Assembly: GCA_027886175.1 (NCBI GenBank)
Contig: JAJNNQ010000078.1
Coordinates: forward strand, 868,001 to 932,000
Length of the DNA stretch: 64,000 nt
Origin: Phylloscopus collybita
Lineage: Eukaryota; Chordata; Aves; Passeriformes; Phylloscopidae
Reading direction: 5' to 3'
This document shows positions 1 through 12,599 of the stretch, piece after piece (position 1 is the stretch's first letter; every line of letters starts with the position of its first letter). The position numbers and the translations under genes were made by a program. Below the pieces are notes generated by a model. That model worked only from the letters and a program-made list of their open reading frames with translations. It was not told where the DNA came from and made no database searches.

Positions 1-646
1 AGCAAGTGTAGCCACTCCACCTCTTGCCTCGGCTGTCTGTGCCCTTGCCTTCTCCGGCTAGCCCTGGCGTTGGTTACGGGCAGTTGGTACAGCTCGGCAG
101 GCTGACCAACCGAGCCGATCTGGTGGGCTCTTTACAGCCCAGCTTACGCGTTGGAAGTTGTGATGATGGTGAGGAGAAAAAGGAGGACTCTGCTGAGGAG
201 TGGCTACTGAAGTTTATTGAGGGTCCCAGGGAAGCAACCTCACTCCAGGGAAACTGCCTCAGCAGGGTGAGGATTTTCCTGGGCTGGCTACTTTTACCAG
301 GGGGAGGAGTGGAGGGAAGGATCAGGGAAGAGACCAACCAGGGAGGGCCAGGGAGTGGCCGTGGGGATGAGAGACTCCTCCAGGAGCCAATCCCTGGGGG
401 GAAGGAGGGACTTCCTCAGATCCTGGCCTACCACATGACGCTTTCCCAGGAACTTTCTAGACCCAGAGAGGCCTCAATAAGATGGACAGGTCCTTGGGGG
501 TAGGGAGCAGGAGATTGACATTTAACTGAAACTGGGTAAACAACTGTGGTATGAAACAAATGGGGGTTAACTGGGGGTACATGGAATGAACCAAACAAAC
601 AGTACAAACAAACATTTAACAGAGAAAAAACAAACACACCGCTACA
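1..646 (-). mobile_element. 3' LTR of class II ERV provirus 1
   Basis: Minus-strand LTR starting TGTAG at 646, directly after a polypurine tract (647-665). It aligns base for base, with substitutions, to the LTR at about 5222-5877, including a minus-strand AATAAA in the stretch read on plus as 'aagtttattgag' (about 210-221). Its 3' end lies at or beyond the window edge. It is the downstream LTR of the defective provirus whose gag begins at 4561. Confidence 0.8.
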
Positions 647-665
647 TCTTCCCCTTTTCTTTTCT
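647..665 (-). promoter_or_regulatory. Polypurine tract of provirus 1
   Basis: On the minus strand this is a run of A and G immediately before the LTR start TGTAG. The second LTR at 5877 has the same arrangement (5878-5895). A polypurine tract primes plus-strand DNA synthesis in retroviruses and fixes the LTR boundary here. Confidence 0.8.
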
Positions 666-848
666 TTAAAATGAGGTAGATTGTGTTTGTGGTGCAAAAT
701 ACTCTGACAAGGGGTAAGTCTCCCCAAGCCAAGTTTGATGTGTTGACCACATATAATACCCTTCTTCTTGAGGTCCGGTGACTTTCTCAAGGTCTTCTTC
801 TTCTTCAGGAGCACTAGGCACAATGACATCATCTCTTCAGTGTTACCT
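666..848 (-). pseudogene. Remnant of env 3' tail of provirus 1
   Basis: This stretch matches 5896-6065, the sequence between env and the polypurine tract of the neighbouring provirus. It is joined directly to the first codons of reverse transcriptase near 848, so most of pol and env has been lost by internal deletion. The two copies share a glutamate/lysine-coding stretch followed by the polypurine tract. Confidence 0.65.
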
Positions 849-1313
849 TTCTTGAGCTGCTCTTCCACGAGCTCACTGAGCATCTTAAATTTCTGTTTAG
901 AAAGTGACCACTGTTCCACCCAAACTGGTACATCTGTCTTCCAATTCAGTTTTTGGGTGGGGTGTTCCTCAGTGACCGCCGCCCAGAAATCCTGTGAGGG
1001 GTCTGGGATGTCAGTGGTGGCCTGCCACTGGGCCATCAGGTCTCTCCCTAGCAAGGGCTCTGTATAGTCCAAAACGAATGGGCAGAGGTTCGCCAATTGC
1101 CCATTCGGCCCCTGAATTTGTACAATGCTCTGTGATCGTTTTGTCAGTGGCAAGCCCCCTGCTCCGTGGATGTGACCAGCCACGTTTTGCAAGGCCCAAT
1201 GCAACAGCCAATCCTGTGTGGGTATGATCATCACATATGGCTCCGTGTCCAGGAGACCCTTGATGTTCAGTGTCTCCCCACCCACCCGAACCTCACAGTT
1301 CACCTTAAGTTTT
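849..1313 (-). pseudogene. ERV protease C-terminal part plus start of RT (class II)
   Basis: On the minus strand the reading frame contains a retroviral aspartic protease core. The active-site triad region reads LLDTEP, so the usual Asp-Thr-Gly is Asp-Thr-Glu and should be inactive. The flap/C-terminal motif GRDLMAQW follows, then the start of reverse transcriptase (WKTDVPVWVEQWSLSK), which ends after about 40 residues at the deletion junction. At its 5' side the frame is cut by the LTR-A insertion at 1314-2124; the rest of protease continues beyond it at 2136. The style is betaretrovirus/ERV-K-like. Confidence 0.8.
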
Positions 1314-2124
1314 TGTCTTGGTTTAGAAAGACAGGTATCTGCCAGGGAAACTGGGGTTCCCCTAGGATGGAGAATACCAACCCCTCACACCCCAACGAAT
1401 TATAATTTTGCAATCAAGGGCTCTCAGGCAAAGATGTTGGGGATAGGAATAACAGTTCTTTACTACGAAATATTAACAATACAAATGTGATAGGAAACAA
1501 AACCACCCAACCAAACAAACAAATAAACAAATAAACAATAATTTTGGAAGAAAACCCTGACAGAGTCAGAGCCTCAATCTGACCCTGTGATTCAGGATGT
1601 TGAAACCAGTCCAAAGTAAAGTCCTTCTGAAGTGGCAGACGTGATTCTGTTGGAGCAGAGATGATTCTGTGAAAAAGCAGGTCCAGGAGTGGTAAGGAGG
1701 GGGCTCTGGGACTGGTGAGATGGAGTCTGGTGAGACGAAATCCGGTCTTCCTCCCGACAGAAAATCGGGTGGAAAAACTGGCTGCTCTCCTGTCTTGTCA
1801 GGGAGGGATGAAGAGGACAATCCTCCTGAGAAGCCTTGGCTCTGGATTAGGGTAGAGAAGGGAAGCAGGACGGCTAGCACAGGAGGCGAAGAAATTCTTG
1901 CCACACCGCAGGGGAGGAAACGCAGAGCACTGAGCTCTTGCAGCAGCGCAGCACCGGCGCGGCCGAGCCTTCCCCACCCCCCACCGCCAGGGCATGAGAT
2001 GTATAGAAATGCAAATGCACCGCACAGGCTGGGGAAGGTGGCAATGGCCCTATCAAGATGGGACATCAGGCGCCCAAACAGATGGAAATAGAATACACAA
2101 AACCCGGCTCCACAACCCAGGACA
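1314..2124 (-). mobile_element. Solo LTR-A nested in ERV protease gene
   Basis: The ends form inverted repeats (TGTCTTGG at 1314, CCAGGACA ending at 2124). The element is flanked by a 5-bp duplication GTTTT (1309-1313 and 2125-2129). It matches the LTR-A copies at 8518-9279 and 42258-43637. The minus orientation is assigned from the 42 kb copy, which sits 5' of a primer-binding site on that strand. It interrupts the protease reading frame, so it is younger than provirus 1. Confidence 0.8.
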
Positions 2125-2135
2125 GTTTTTTACTG

Positions 2136-2477
2136 CTAATAGCTTTGAACAGGGCAAGCTGACGGGACTTCCTCCAGTGGATCCCCGGTGGGAATCACTT
2201 GAGCAGTGATTTGCCCTTTTGGTAAAAAGACGGGTGGGTAAGTGCAATGCAGCCAGAGACTGAAGCGCCCAGGGCCTGATTCTACAGTTCCTGGAGCAAC
2301 CTCAGCCTCATGTGGGGTGTACTTACAGTCCCCAACCACAAGATACTTGTGTCTGATCTGTGTCCAAGAGCCCTGCTCATCTGGATTAACTGAGGCGAAA
2401 CGCCAATCGTCATCGCCAAGATGGAGCAGCTCTGTCAGGTGTAACCTGAAGGGCTCATACCATGAGCTGGTAGTCAA
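2136..2477 (-). pseudogene. ERV pro N-terminal region (upstream half of split protease)
   Basis: An open minus-strand frame of about 113 codons includes YPPVFLPKGQITAQVIP, typical of the segment just before the protease core in class II ERVs. It stops a few codons before the LTR-A insertion and resumes as the protease core below 1313. Placement is by position between nucleocapsid and protease and by the LPKGQ motif. Whether part belongs to a dUTPase-like domain cannot be settled by eye. Confidence 0.65.
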
Positions 2478-2599
2478 TGGGTTCTGCGAGGTTGTGGTCG
2501 CAGGATGTTGGGTCTGGTGGTGAGTCCTGGGAAGGAACTCCTGTCATGTCTTGGTTTTCAGAATGAATAGAGGTGTTACTGTCCTTCTTAATTCTCCCC

Positions 2600-4561
2600 C
2601 TCCCCCTCTTGACTCGGGACACCAATTTCTGTCATTGCGCTGGGTGAACCCATCCTCACCATTTAGTTTTTTTGGTTTTTGTCTCCCTCTTGGGCTTGCT
2701 CTGTTCCCCCTCCCTCTGTGTCATGTACTTTTCAAAGTCCTTTTTGAACGGGCATTGAAGGTACCAATGTCCCAGTTTATTGCACAGCCAACAAGATCAG
2801 TTGGGGTCGGCCTTGAAGGATCGTCGCCGCGGCGCAGGAGTTTGATGGGTAGGTGGCTCTGCGGCGTCAGCTGCTGTGGCTCATATGGTGGGATGCAGTG
2901 GCTGCTTGGAGTGACGGTCTGCCAGCAGACCCACCAGAGGCACTTTCTTTTCACAGACCTGTAACATATCTTGGAGAGTAGGCGAGGGCTCCAGGGGTAA
3001 ACTCAAGATGGCTTCACGACATTGCTTGTTAGCATTTAAAAATGCCACCTCCCCTAGCAGCTCTTTCCGCAAACACTCGTTTTTGACCTGAAGCTCCACA
3101 ACCCGTGTGAGCTTTTCTACAAACTCTATGAAAGGCTCTGAGGGTCCTTGTTTAATTTTAGCATACAGAGGCATCGGGCCACCTGGCTGCCGACCGAGGA
3201 ATGCCCGCTCAGCAGCATCCTTGAAGATTTCTAAAACAGGGACTGGGATTTCAGCAGCTTGTGTTGGGGCAAGAAGCCATTGGCCCTCACCACAGAGATG
3301 ATCCAGGGTTATTTCATTCCCATTCCCATCAACTGTGGTGTTATGATCTGTCAATATGCTCAGAAGGGCGTTCCTCTGAGGTTTTTCCACGCTGCCTCCC
3401 AGAGCATGTACTCTGTGGAGGTCATCAAACGTGAAAAAAGCTGCTTAAGGTCGAAGGGAACAGCACCATTCCGGCCACACTGGCATGTAACAAACCATGG
3501 AAGTGGGGGCTTTCACATCCCTACTCCTTGTGGGCCTTACACAGATCCTTTATGATTGCCTGTGAGAAGGGCTGCCAGTTAGTATGGGTGATGCTTCCAC
3601 CCCTTGACCTGTGGAAGGTCACTGGTGCAAGGGATGGAATTTGGGCCTGGGTTGACTCATCAGGTTCCGGCTCCCCTTCCTTGGTGTCCGAATCATGGGA
3701 ACCAGAAAGTGGAGCGTGGGAACCAGAAGTGTGACATGGCTTCTGCTCTGGAGGGGGCATGGTTTGAGATGAGGATGACATCACATGAGGGGTGTGTCCT
3801 TGGGCAGAGCAAGCAGGAGGGATTTGAGGAGGAGGCAGAGAAAAGATGTCTTGGGAAGTAGGAGGAGTTTGGGACAAGAAGGGGTTGGTGGGGTGAAGAA
3901 AGGGATTACGGGGAGAAGAAAGGGTTGACCATGGGGCAACTGTGCCATGTGGTCACCGCCATGATAGGAAGGAGGGGTAGGGACACCATTTTGTGGCAAA
4001 CCTTTTTCTGCTAAACTAAAATGAACTTGGGGTTTTGTAACTGGGTAAGATGGGGTTGGGGAAGGTTCCCGAGCAGCCTGGCCAGGGCCACTGCAGGAAT
4101 CCCGGGCAGTCCAGCCAAGACTGCTCGGGCGGGGGGACCTTGGCACCTGTGGAGAGCCAGGCTTGCCAGACAAATTTTTTGGGCTGCTCCCTTTAGAATG
4201 CCCGCTTTAGGGATAGAGGGTTTGGGACTAGGGTGAGGGGAAACTGGGGGAGGCTGTCCAGAGTCTGGCCCTTTCTCCACTCCTCTTTTTTCAAAATAGC
4301 AGAACAAATCTGCAACAGCCAGTAAGCTAATTTGGTGGCTGTCCTGTCTCCTGATCTGACCAAATCAATAAATTTTGCATTGACAGCATCCCAAAAGAGA
4401 ACGCTGTTCACAAGATCAGTAGACGTTTGGGGAAAGTGGAGGAAGAGCAGACGGAAAAACCTTTTCGACTGTCCTCTAGAAATCTTTGCTTTAGTAACTA
4501 TAAGAACACTAAGAATTGAATAAAACACTCCTTTTTGAGCTGTGGAGAGCCATGCACCCAT
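2600..4561 (-). pseudogene. gag of class II ERV provirus 1 (broken)
   Basis: Gag begins with ATG at 4561 (MGAWLSTAQKG), with the N-terminal glycine expected for myristoylation of matrix. Matrix runs to about 4200, then a proline-rich linker (about 4170-3750). Capsid follows, with its N-terminal part near 3620-3521 and C-terminal part at 3390-2881, the latter holding the major homology region (QGPSEPFIEFVEKL). A nucleocapsid zinc knuckle of the C-X2-C-X4-H-X4-C type is at 2793-2752. The parts fall in different frames with stops between them, so no full Gag can be made. It lies downstream of the shared LTR at 5222-5877. Confidence 0.85.
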
Positions 4562-5221
4562 TGTGGCTGAATGGCAGGTTCCACAGCAGCCACCCAACAA
4601 CTGAAGCAAAGAAAGAAGCAACCAAAGTGTAAAATCCCAAAACACCTAAAAACCGAGGGGTCCACTCCCTCGGGGTGTTGTAAAACTTAGGAGGACCAAT
4701 AACAAAGCCAACCCATGTCGGAGGATACCAGTCACTAAAACGTAAAAAGGAGAGTAAAGAACAGAGAGAAATCAGGAGGTCACACTCGGAAAACCTTCCA
4801 AGAGAGGGCAAAAGGCTTCTCCCCCAGGGCTGCACAGCCTTCCCTGGCTCAAAGAGTGAGGCTGCTTTTGATGTGTCGAGGCTTGAAACCTGTGTCCCAA
4901 ATAGGGACCCTGAGTGTCTTTCCCAAAAGAAACAGAGGGCACTCACCCTTGTCCGGTGCGATGTGAAGAAGGTCAGTTGTGGAGGAGTCCTCACCAGAGG
5001 AAGACTTCCCGGGTGCTGGAGGCTACCTTCCTCTCCTGCTGGGAATGCACTCTCTGAGCGAGAGCTGCTTCTACCAGCAGCTGCATGATGTGCCAAAGGT
5101 CCTGTGCAGACTCCGAAGGAATATAATTCAGGCAGTCCAGGGACCTGCTCCACGGGGTCCGGTGATGTCCTTGGGCCAAACCGCACTGGCCACCACGCTG
5201 TCACTGTCTGAGCTTGGTGGC
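4562..5221 (-). other. Untranslated leader between shared LTR and gag
   Basis: About 660 bases between the LTR end and the gag ATG. A primer-binding site should start just below 5222, but I could not match one to a known tRNA by eye. Frames open here are not recognisable proteins. Confidence 0.5.
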
Positions 5222-5877
5222 TGTGAGACCACGGTTGAGCACCACACTGTAGCCACGCCTGCTGTCTCTGCCTTTGCCTGCCCTGGCTAGCCCTGGCACC
5301 AGCTGTAAGCAGGCAGTACAGCTCAGTAGGCTGAGCAACTGAGCCGATCCAGCGGGTTCCTTACAGCCCAGCTCCAGTGCTGGAAGATATGATGAAGGTG
5401 AGAAGAATAAAGGAGGACTCTGCTGAGGAGTTGCCACTGAAGTTTATTGAGGGTCTGGAGGGAGCAGCCTCATTCCAGGGAGTCTGCCTCAGCAGAGCAC
5501 AGACTGCTCTGTGTCAGCTGCTTTTAACAGGGGGAGGAGCAGAGGGAAGGATCAGGGAAAGGACCAACCAGGGGGGAGCCAGGGGTTGGCCCTGGGGATG
5601 AGAGACTCCTCCAGGAGCCAATCCCTGGGGGGAAGGAGGGACCTCCTCAGATCCTGGCCTACCACACAACGCCTTCCCTGGAACTTTCTAGACCCAGGGA
5701 GAAGCCTCAATAAGATGGACAGGTCCTTGGGGGTAGGGAGCAGAAGACTGACATATAACTGAAACTGGGTAAACAACTGTGGTGTGAAAAAAAAGGGGGA
5801 TTAAACAGGGGTACGTGGAACGAACCAAATGAACAGTCTGAACACATTTAACAGAGAAAATCAAACACAGCACTACA
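5222..5877 (-). mobile_element. Shared middle LTR of two tandem class II proviruses
   Basis: It matches the LTR at 1-646, starts TGTAG at 5877 after a polypurine tract (5878-5895), and has AATAAA on the minus strand near 5445. Upstream on minus is an env gene (7576-6100) and downstream is a gag gene (4561), so this LTR is at once the 3' LTR of one provirus and the 5' LTR of the next. The lower boundary is approximate. Confidence 0.8.
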
Positions 5878-5895
5878 TCTTCCCCTTTTCTTTAA

Positions 5896-6190
5896 AATGA
5901 GGTGAACTGTGTTTGTGGGGCAAGATATTCTGATTCAGGGTAGGCACTCCCAAATCATGGTTGGTGCACTGGCCACGTAAGGTAGCCTTCCTGTTGAGAT
6001 GAGGTGATCTCCTCAAGGTCTTCTCCCTCTTCCTCAGGAGCACTTGGTACAACGACTTGATTCACCTAGGGAGAGGTAGCGATGTTTGAAATCAGTTATC
6101 AGTTTGAAATTAATTATCCCAAAAGCAATCAAAACAATAAGTAAAATCATCAGTGCAGTCTTAATTAGCAACCCTAACCACCCAGAGAGT
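5896..6190 (-). pseudogene. env membrane anchor and tail of provirus 2
   Basis: Minus-strand translation gives a long hydrophobic stretch (LLIKTALMILLIVLIAFGII at about 6175-6110) fitting the membrane-spanning segment of a retroviral TM protein. A tail follows, ending near the polypurine tract at 5895. The frame differs from that of the TM ectodomain above it. Confidence 0.65.
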
Positions 6191-6210
6191 CCTGTTCTTG
6201 TAAAGTTTGC

Positions 6211-6489
6211 TCAACCAGTCTTCTGTCTCTTTATTTCCCCGACCATGTTCCTCATCTTCTGGATCCTTTTGTGGACATATTCAGCCTTTGATGATAAATT
6301 AAAACAACACAGCCCTTCAAACTCCTCACACTGGTGTCCATGGAGGAGGAGCAGGTAATCAATCGCTGCCCAATTCTGTAGAGTCGCTTGCCTCGTTATT
6401 TCCTCATCTGATAGGAGGTCAGCTAAGGCGTTGGTGTTAAATTTGCCTGCTTTGTCACCCAGCATTCCAATTGGCCTAATTCTCCTCAA
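6211..6489 (-). pseudogene. env TM ectodomain fragment of provirus 2
   Basis: A frame of about 92 codons encodes the TM ectodomain core: a heptad-like segment, an immunosuppressive-type region (LQNWAAIDYLLLLHGHQ), and the disulphide loop C-X6-CC (CEEFEGLCC). This is the alpha/gamma-type covalent TM signature, found here beside a class II gag-pol. It ends in a stop before the membrane span, so it is a fragment of a decayed env. Confidence 0.8.
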
Positions 6490-6647
6490 TATTTAGCGAC
6501 TGAGATCCAGGGCAGGAACACAGTGACAGCAGTTGCCTTTGCCCTGGACCAGTGTATGATTTCCGAATTACAATCAGAGTCTAGGTCTGTGAGGGTCTCG
6601 TTTTTGGACAGCCAATTCATTAGTACTATTTTTCCTCTGCCAATCCA

Positions 6648-7576
6648 TTATTGAGTTTTATTAGGGGTGAAGAGGCCCAACCGGCCTAGCGTGCAAGGAC
6701 CTCTAATAAGGCGAGGGGAGATGCCTGGCCATGCCCAGTCACTGCAAATCAAGAAAATTCCTTTGGGGAGGGACAAGGGTTTATAACCCAAAGTAGAAGC
6801 CATCTTTATGTGGGTGATCCATTTGCACCACTTTCTGGCTGTATAAACATTTTTAACCTGGAAAACTGAGGAAAACAACTTTTCCTGCCTTTTGGGGAGG
6901 GTGAACACAAATTGGATACAGTAGGAGGCTTTGGACGAGCCGAGGAGTTCCAGCTCCTGAGGCTCATCTGATGACTGAGGCAAATCAGGGATCCAGTCCC
7001 TCCATAAAAGAAGAGGATTCAAAACAGGGACAAAGACCTTGTGTTCCGCATGGTGCTCTAGGAAGGAGTGGTACATGCGACCAGGGACATTGTCTTTAAC
7101 GTCCTGCATTAACTTCAGAAGGGCAGGGGGAAATTCATGGGGTTTGAGCAGGATCCCCACAAGACAAGTAGACATCAGGTCAGTGGCTGAGGCTGAAGAG
7201 AGGCATATGTGGTCCTGACCCATAGATCATGTGAGGGTGGCCCACACATTCGCCTTCCGTTGAGGGGTGATCCATTCGGTGGTCGGTACCAGAAGACTGG
7301 TGAGCAGGATCAACTGCAGTAGACTGGCAGTCAAAGGGGCTTCCATCTGGGCTGGATCCAGAGTCACTACAACAAATTTGAAATAATAACATAATTAGAT
7401 TGGAGCCAGAGAGGTAGCGGTAGGGAGAACTCTTCCCGAGATGCTTTTCTGCGCTTCCTTCTCCGCCAAGACGCCACCGACACCCGTGACATCTTTGCCC
7501 TTTGTTCAGAGACTTTCGGGACATAGGGCCCCATCCACTTAGACAGTACCCACCTCAGACCCGTGGGAGTGGACAC
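6648..7576 (-). pseudogene. env SU and leader fragments of provirus 2
   Basis: Two overlapping minus-strand frames (7524-7180 and 7223-6648) precede the TM fragment. The first is rich in basic residues and has a short hydrophobic stretch (NLIMLLFQICC), fitting a leader. The second, about 191 codons with scattered cysteines and tryptophans, fits a surface-glycoprotein body. Assignment rests mainly on position and order. The reading frame is broken. Confidence 0.55.
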
Positions 7577-8517
7577 ACAGGTATACCCATGTCCCCATGT
7601 AACTAAATCATGAGGCCCCTCTGTCCCTCCAGTCTCTAGATCTTTTTCATTTTAAGGAACAGAGATATCCTTTCACTTCTTCACTACACACAGAAAGCTT
7701 TCATCTTTCTGTTCAAGCATATAATAAATTCAATTTCACTTAGTTCATTACACATACTTTTGCTCAAAAATCTACACATAAATTAAAAAAATTACTTCCC
7801 TAAATGCATACTTTTTCATGGTTTAAAAGAATAATTTAGTCCAGTTGTTATGTTACTAGAAAAGTCTAACCACTCCTAAGATTAGGCCACTCCTCTTCTT
7901 CTGCCTCAAATACTCTTTTCACTCTCTCTCTCTTCACTGACTTTAGTTTTATGCTGTGTCTCTTTATAGTTCAATCACTGTATTTGTTTTCACTTCAGAA
8001 AAAAGCCAGTGCTCAAAAAGGTTCATTTGCTAGCAGGAAAAAGTTAAACCTTGCCAGGCCTATGGGCCTTGCTCATGTAGTCTTGCTGCGAGAGCTAAAA
8101 AAATCTCAAGGCCATGCCAATGGAGCAGCAGTGGAGAGGCTGCTGGATTGCATTCTTTTTTACTTCTTGATCTTGATCATGGCTGCTCAGAGCTGCTTCC
8201 TGAAGCCTGAGGAAGAAAGGAGAAGGGGAGGGGGAAGGGGAGGCAGCAGCAGGAAAACATCCCAGCCTGGCCGGCGACAGGGGCAGCTGATGAAGTTTTT
8301 CTTCCCTCCCCCGCTGCTGCTGTTCCCGGGCCCAGGCGTGGCTGGGCTCCCCCGTGGGCAGCGGGCCTCCCAGAGGTGTGGCTGGCCCAGCCCGGCCTGG
8401 CCACCCAAAGGCAGTGGGGCCTGCTCTGCCCAGCCCGGCCCTGCCCGGCAGATGTAACCTCATTCGCTCACCCAGAAGAAAGAAAGAAAGAACTCTTCCC
8501 AACATTTACAGTTTATA
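7577..8517. other. Unassigned stretch between env remnant and LTR-A
   Basis: 7,620-7,950 is AT-rich with no recognisable gene. 8,190-8,460 is GC-rich with polypurine runs (about 8215-8250). Open frames there are low-complexity and look fortuitous. Provirus 2 seems truncated somewhere here, since its pol and gag do not appear. Confidence 0.4.
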
Positions 8518-9279
8518 TGTCTTGGTTTGGAAACTCAGGTATCTGCCAGGGAAAGCTGGAGTTTCCCTTAGAATGGAGAATGTAAAACCCCTCAACCCCG
8601 CCAAATTTTAAGTTTGCAACCAAGAGCTTTCAGGCAAAGAGTTTGGGAATAGGAATAACAGTTCTTTACTAGGCATATTAATAATACAAATGTAGTAGAA
8701 AAACAAAACCACCCAACCAAGCCAGCAAACAAAAAAACAAACAACAATTTTGGAAAACCCTGACAGAGTCAGAGCTACAACCTGACACCCTGTGGGTCAG
8801 GGTGTTGAAAGCAGTCCAAAAGTAAGTCCTTTTGAAGTGGCAAATGTGGTTCTGGTGAGGTAAAGATGATCTGTAGAAAACGGGTCCAGTGGTGGTAAAA
8901 GGGGTCTAGTGGTGGTAGGAAGGGTCCAGTGGTGGTGGGAAGGGTCCAGTGGGTGAGAAGGGGGTCCAATCTTCCTCCCAAAAAATCGGGTAAAGCGCTC
9001 CGCTTTCGTGTTCCTGTGTCTCCGTTATCCAGACCGAAAACTGCCTGCCCCACCACCCACTGCCAGGGGGATGTGATGCATCTCACAATGAGATGATGGA
9101 AATGCAGATGCACCGCTCTGGGGGGGGAGGTATAGCCTGGGGAGGTGCTAATGGCCCATTATCAGAAGGCCTCAGGCCTCTCTCCCCCTTGAGTTACAAG
9201 AGATAAAGAAAAACATTTTCTCAACTGCTGTTAACAGATGAAAATAGAATACACATATTTGGTTCCACAACCCAAGACA
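8518..9279 (-). mobile_element. Solo LTR-A (second copy)
   Basis: TGTCTTGG at 8518 and CCAAGACA ending at 9279 are perfect inverted ends. The interior matches 1314-2124 and 42258-43637 (conserved block with the spaced motif 'aataacagttctttact'). No clear target-site duplication was found. It lies just 3' of zinc-finger gene 1, as LTR-A copies also do for genes 2 and 3. Confidence 0.75.
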
Positions 9280-9397
9280 AAGTATTATGAAAAGTCACAT
9301 TCTACTTCTCACTAATCAAACTATCTCCCAATTAAAAAACTGACTCCTGATAAGTTTGTCCTTTCTAACAAAATCCAAACTATGTTAACCCATAACA

Positions 9398-9600
9398 ACT
9401 GGCCATGGTCATGTCCCCACATGTCACTGGCCATGTCCCACCATGGCCTCACCTGTGGCTGTCTCCCCACCATGTTTCCATCCCTGCCATTGTCCCCCAC
9501 ATCTCCAAGTCTACCCATGTCTCCCTGTGTCCCCATGAAAGATCACATCCTCCTGCATGTCCATGTGCCCCCATGTCCTCACCCAGGTCTTAGTACAATG
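9398..9600. repeat. CATGTCCCCA-rich 3' flank of zinc-finger unit 1
   Basis: This degenerate repeat of 'catgtcccca / ccatgtccc' matches 44100-44280 and 56800-57010 at the same distance below zinc-finger genes 2 and 3. A CR1-like scrap follows in all three (about 9830-9890, 44510-44570, 57250-57300, containing 'gttggaaaagacctcc'). Confidence 0.75.
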
Positions 9601-10198
9601 TCCTTATTTTTACCCCAGCATCAGATTTTTTTAAAGGGATGAAGAGAAATGAAAAGCAAATCAAGGCTAAAAAAAACCGATTTCTGTGTCCATGCCAGCT
9701 CAGGATCCATGTGCTTGAGTGGGAGAGAACCTTTTTTGGAGGGGTCTCCACCCCACTGTCTCCAAAATCTTGGTCTTTGCCCCAGATCATCACCATTTGG
9801 CCGCAGAAGATGCCCTCGGGCAATCGGAAATCAGAATTGTGGAATCCCAGAGGTTGGGAAAGACCTCCAAGACCATCCAGTATTCCTTGAGGCCCCAGAA
9901 GATAGGATTGAAAATAAAAGTTTTTCTGGAGTTGAAAGTCAACAAATCCGCTCTCCCCAAAGAATTCCCAGTGTCGGTCTGTGTTCGAATAGATGTTCCA
10001 GTCCCTGCTTTCATCCAGGTGCCCATGGGGAGCCAGGAAGATGTGGCGCTCCCCCAGCCAGGTGTCTTCCCAACAGGGATCACTAGGGATCATCAATGGG
10101 GGTCACTGGGGATCATCCATCGCCGATCCTCCCACGGGGATGGAGCTGGAGCAGCGCACGAAGCTCTTCCCGCTCTCAGGGCACTCCCAGGGCGTCCC

Positions 10199-11760
<1,562 letters not shown>

Positions 11761-11803
11761 CAAAATATCTTACCCATGGCTGTCTCCCCACCATGTTTCC
11801 ATC

Positions 11804-12050
11804 CCTGTCATTTCTTTGTTATTTCTTGTTATCCTTTTCCTTGTAACCATAGCGTTTGAGACCCTACGCCATTTAGTTTTTAAAGCTATCAATAGTCTCA
11901 TAACTTCTACCTCAGAAGTCCACCACACAGAGTTGGCAAATCTAAAGCAAACTGATTTCCCCACCAGTTGTAAGTGGTGGGAAAGAGAAAACCCACACTC
12001 CATGTAACCCAATGTTTTTCCTTTAACTTTGTTAAACAAAAAGGGTGAGA
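11804..12050 (+). pseudogene. ERV env TM end and polypurine tract
   Basis: Plus-strand translation gives a hydrophobic span (VISLLFLVILFLVTIAFETL at about 11806-11865) followed by a basic and polar tail, like the anchor and cytoplasmic end of a retroviral TM protein. A polypurine tract (aaaaagggtgaga, ending 12050) follows, then an LTR. The element is truncated on its 5' side. Confidence 0.65.
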
Positions 12051-12346
12051 TGTTGTATCTGTCTGGCATCCCCTCCCCGTGAAACCCTACCTGCCCCTTG
12101 ACTCTGACCTATGGCCTTTGGCCATAGGTAACCCCGCCCCCTACCCTGAAATGCATAAAACCCCCTGTCCCTCTGGGGTTCGCCCTCTTTTGCCTTGGAA
12201 TCCCCTTCTTGGAAGAAACCTTGGAACACATCTCAGGGTAAGAGCCTCTTTTGGTTTTACTCCCCTATCCTGAAGATTCCCCTCACCCTAACCTCCCTAA
12301 ATCTCAGCTAGCAGCTGGCCTTGGGGGGCTGAGGGAAGGGGAACAC
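12051..12346 (+). mobile_element. 3' LTR of truncated ERV
   Basis: It starts TGTTGTATCTG directly after the polypurine tract, has a TATA-like 'gcataaaacccc' near 12151, and ends about 12346 in ACA where the zinc-finger flank repeat resumes. It matches no other LTR in this window by eye. Confidence 0.65.
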
Positions 12347-12599
12347 TTCAGTTCCCCACATCTCCATCTCTGCCCGTGTCCCCCTGTGTCCCCATGAATG
12401 GCCACGTCATCCTCCATGTCCATGTGTCCCCATGTCACTATCCATGTCTGTATCCAAGCAAGTGTCCCTTGGGAGAATGTTGAGGCAGTTTGCACTTCCT
12501 CCCAGAGGTAATTAACAACATGGACACCCAGGGGGGCAATTAGCAAAGTCAAGGAGGGTTTCAGACAACAGGGGGATGGATGGTGTTGATGTGCTGGGA

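Larger units (their letters stand above)
11764..12470. repeat. Fourth, split copy of the zinc-finger 3' flank
   Basis: 11764-11803 and 12350-12470 together match 56840-56990, the flank below zinc-finger gene 3, but are split by an ERV 3' end. No zinc-finger exon lies on its expected side (above 12.5 kb), where gammaretroviral pol sequence is found. This suggests a lost fourth unit. Confidence 0.6.

Noticed and set aside
4509..5204. 231-codon minus frame spanning the leader of provirus 1
   Set aside because: It lies in a retroviral leader, ends in another frame across the matrix start and has no recognisable retroviral or host domain.
8095..8505. GC-rich frames on both strands between env and LTR-A
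   Set aside because: Low-complexity polypurine/polypyrimidine origin and no domain.
8518..9279. Target-site duplication for the second LTR-A
   Set aside because: The 5-6 bases at each side (ttata / aagta) do not match, so I did not claim one.
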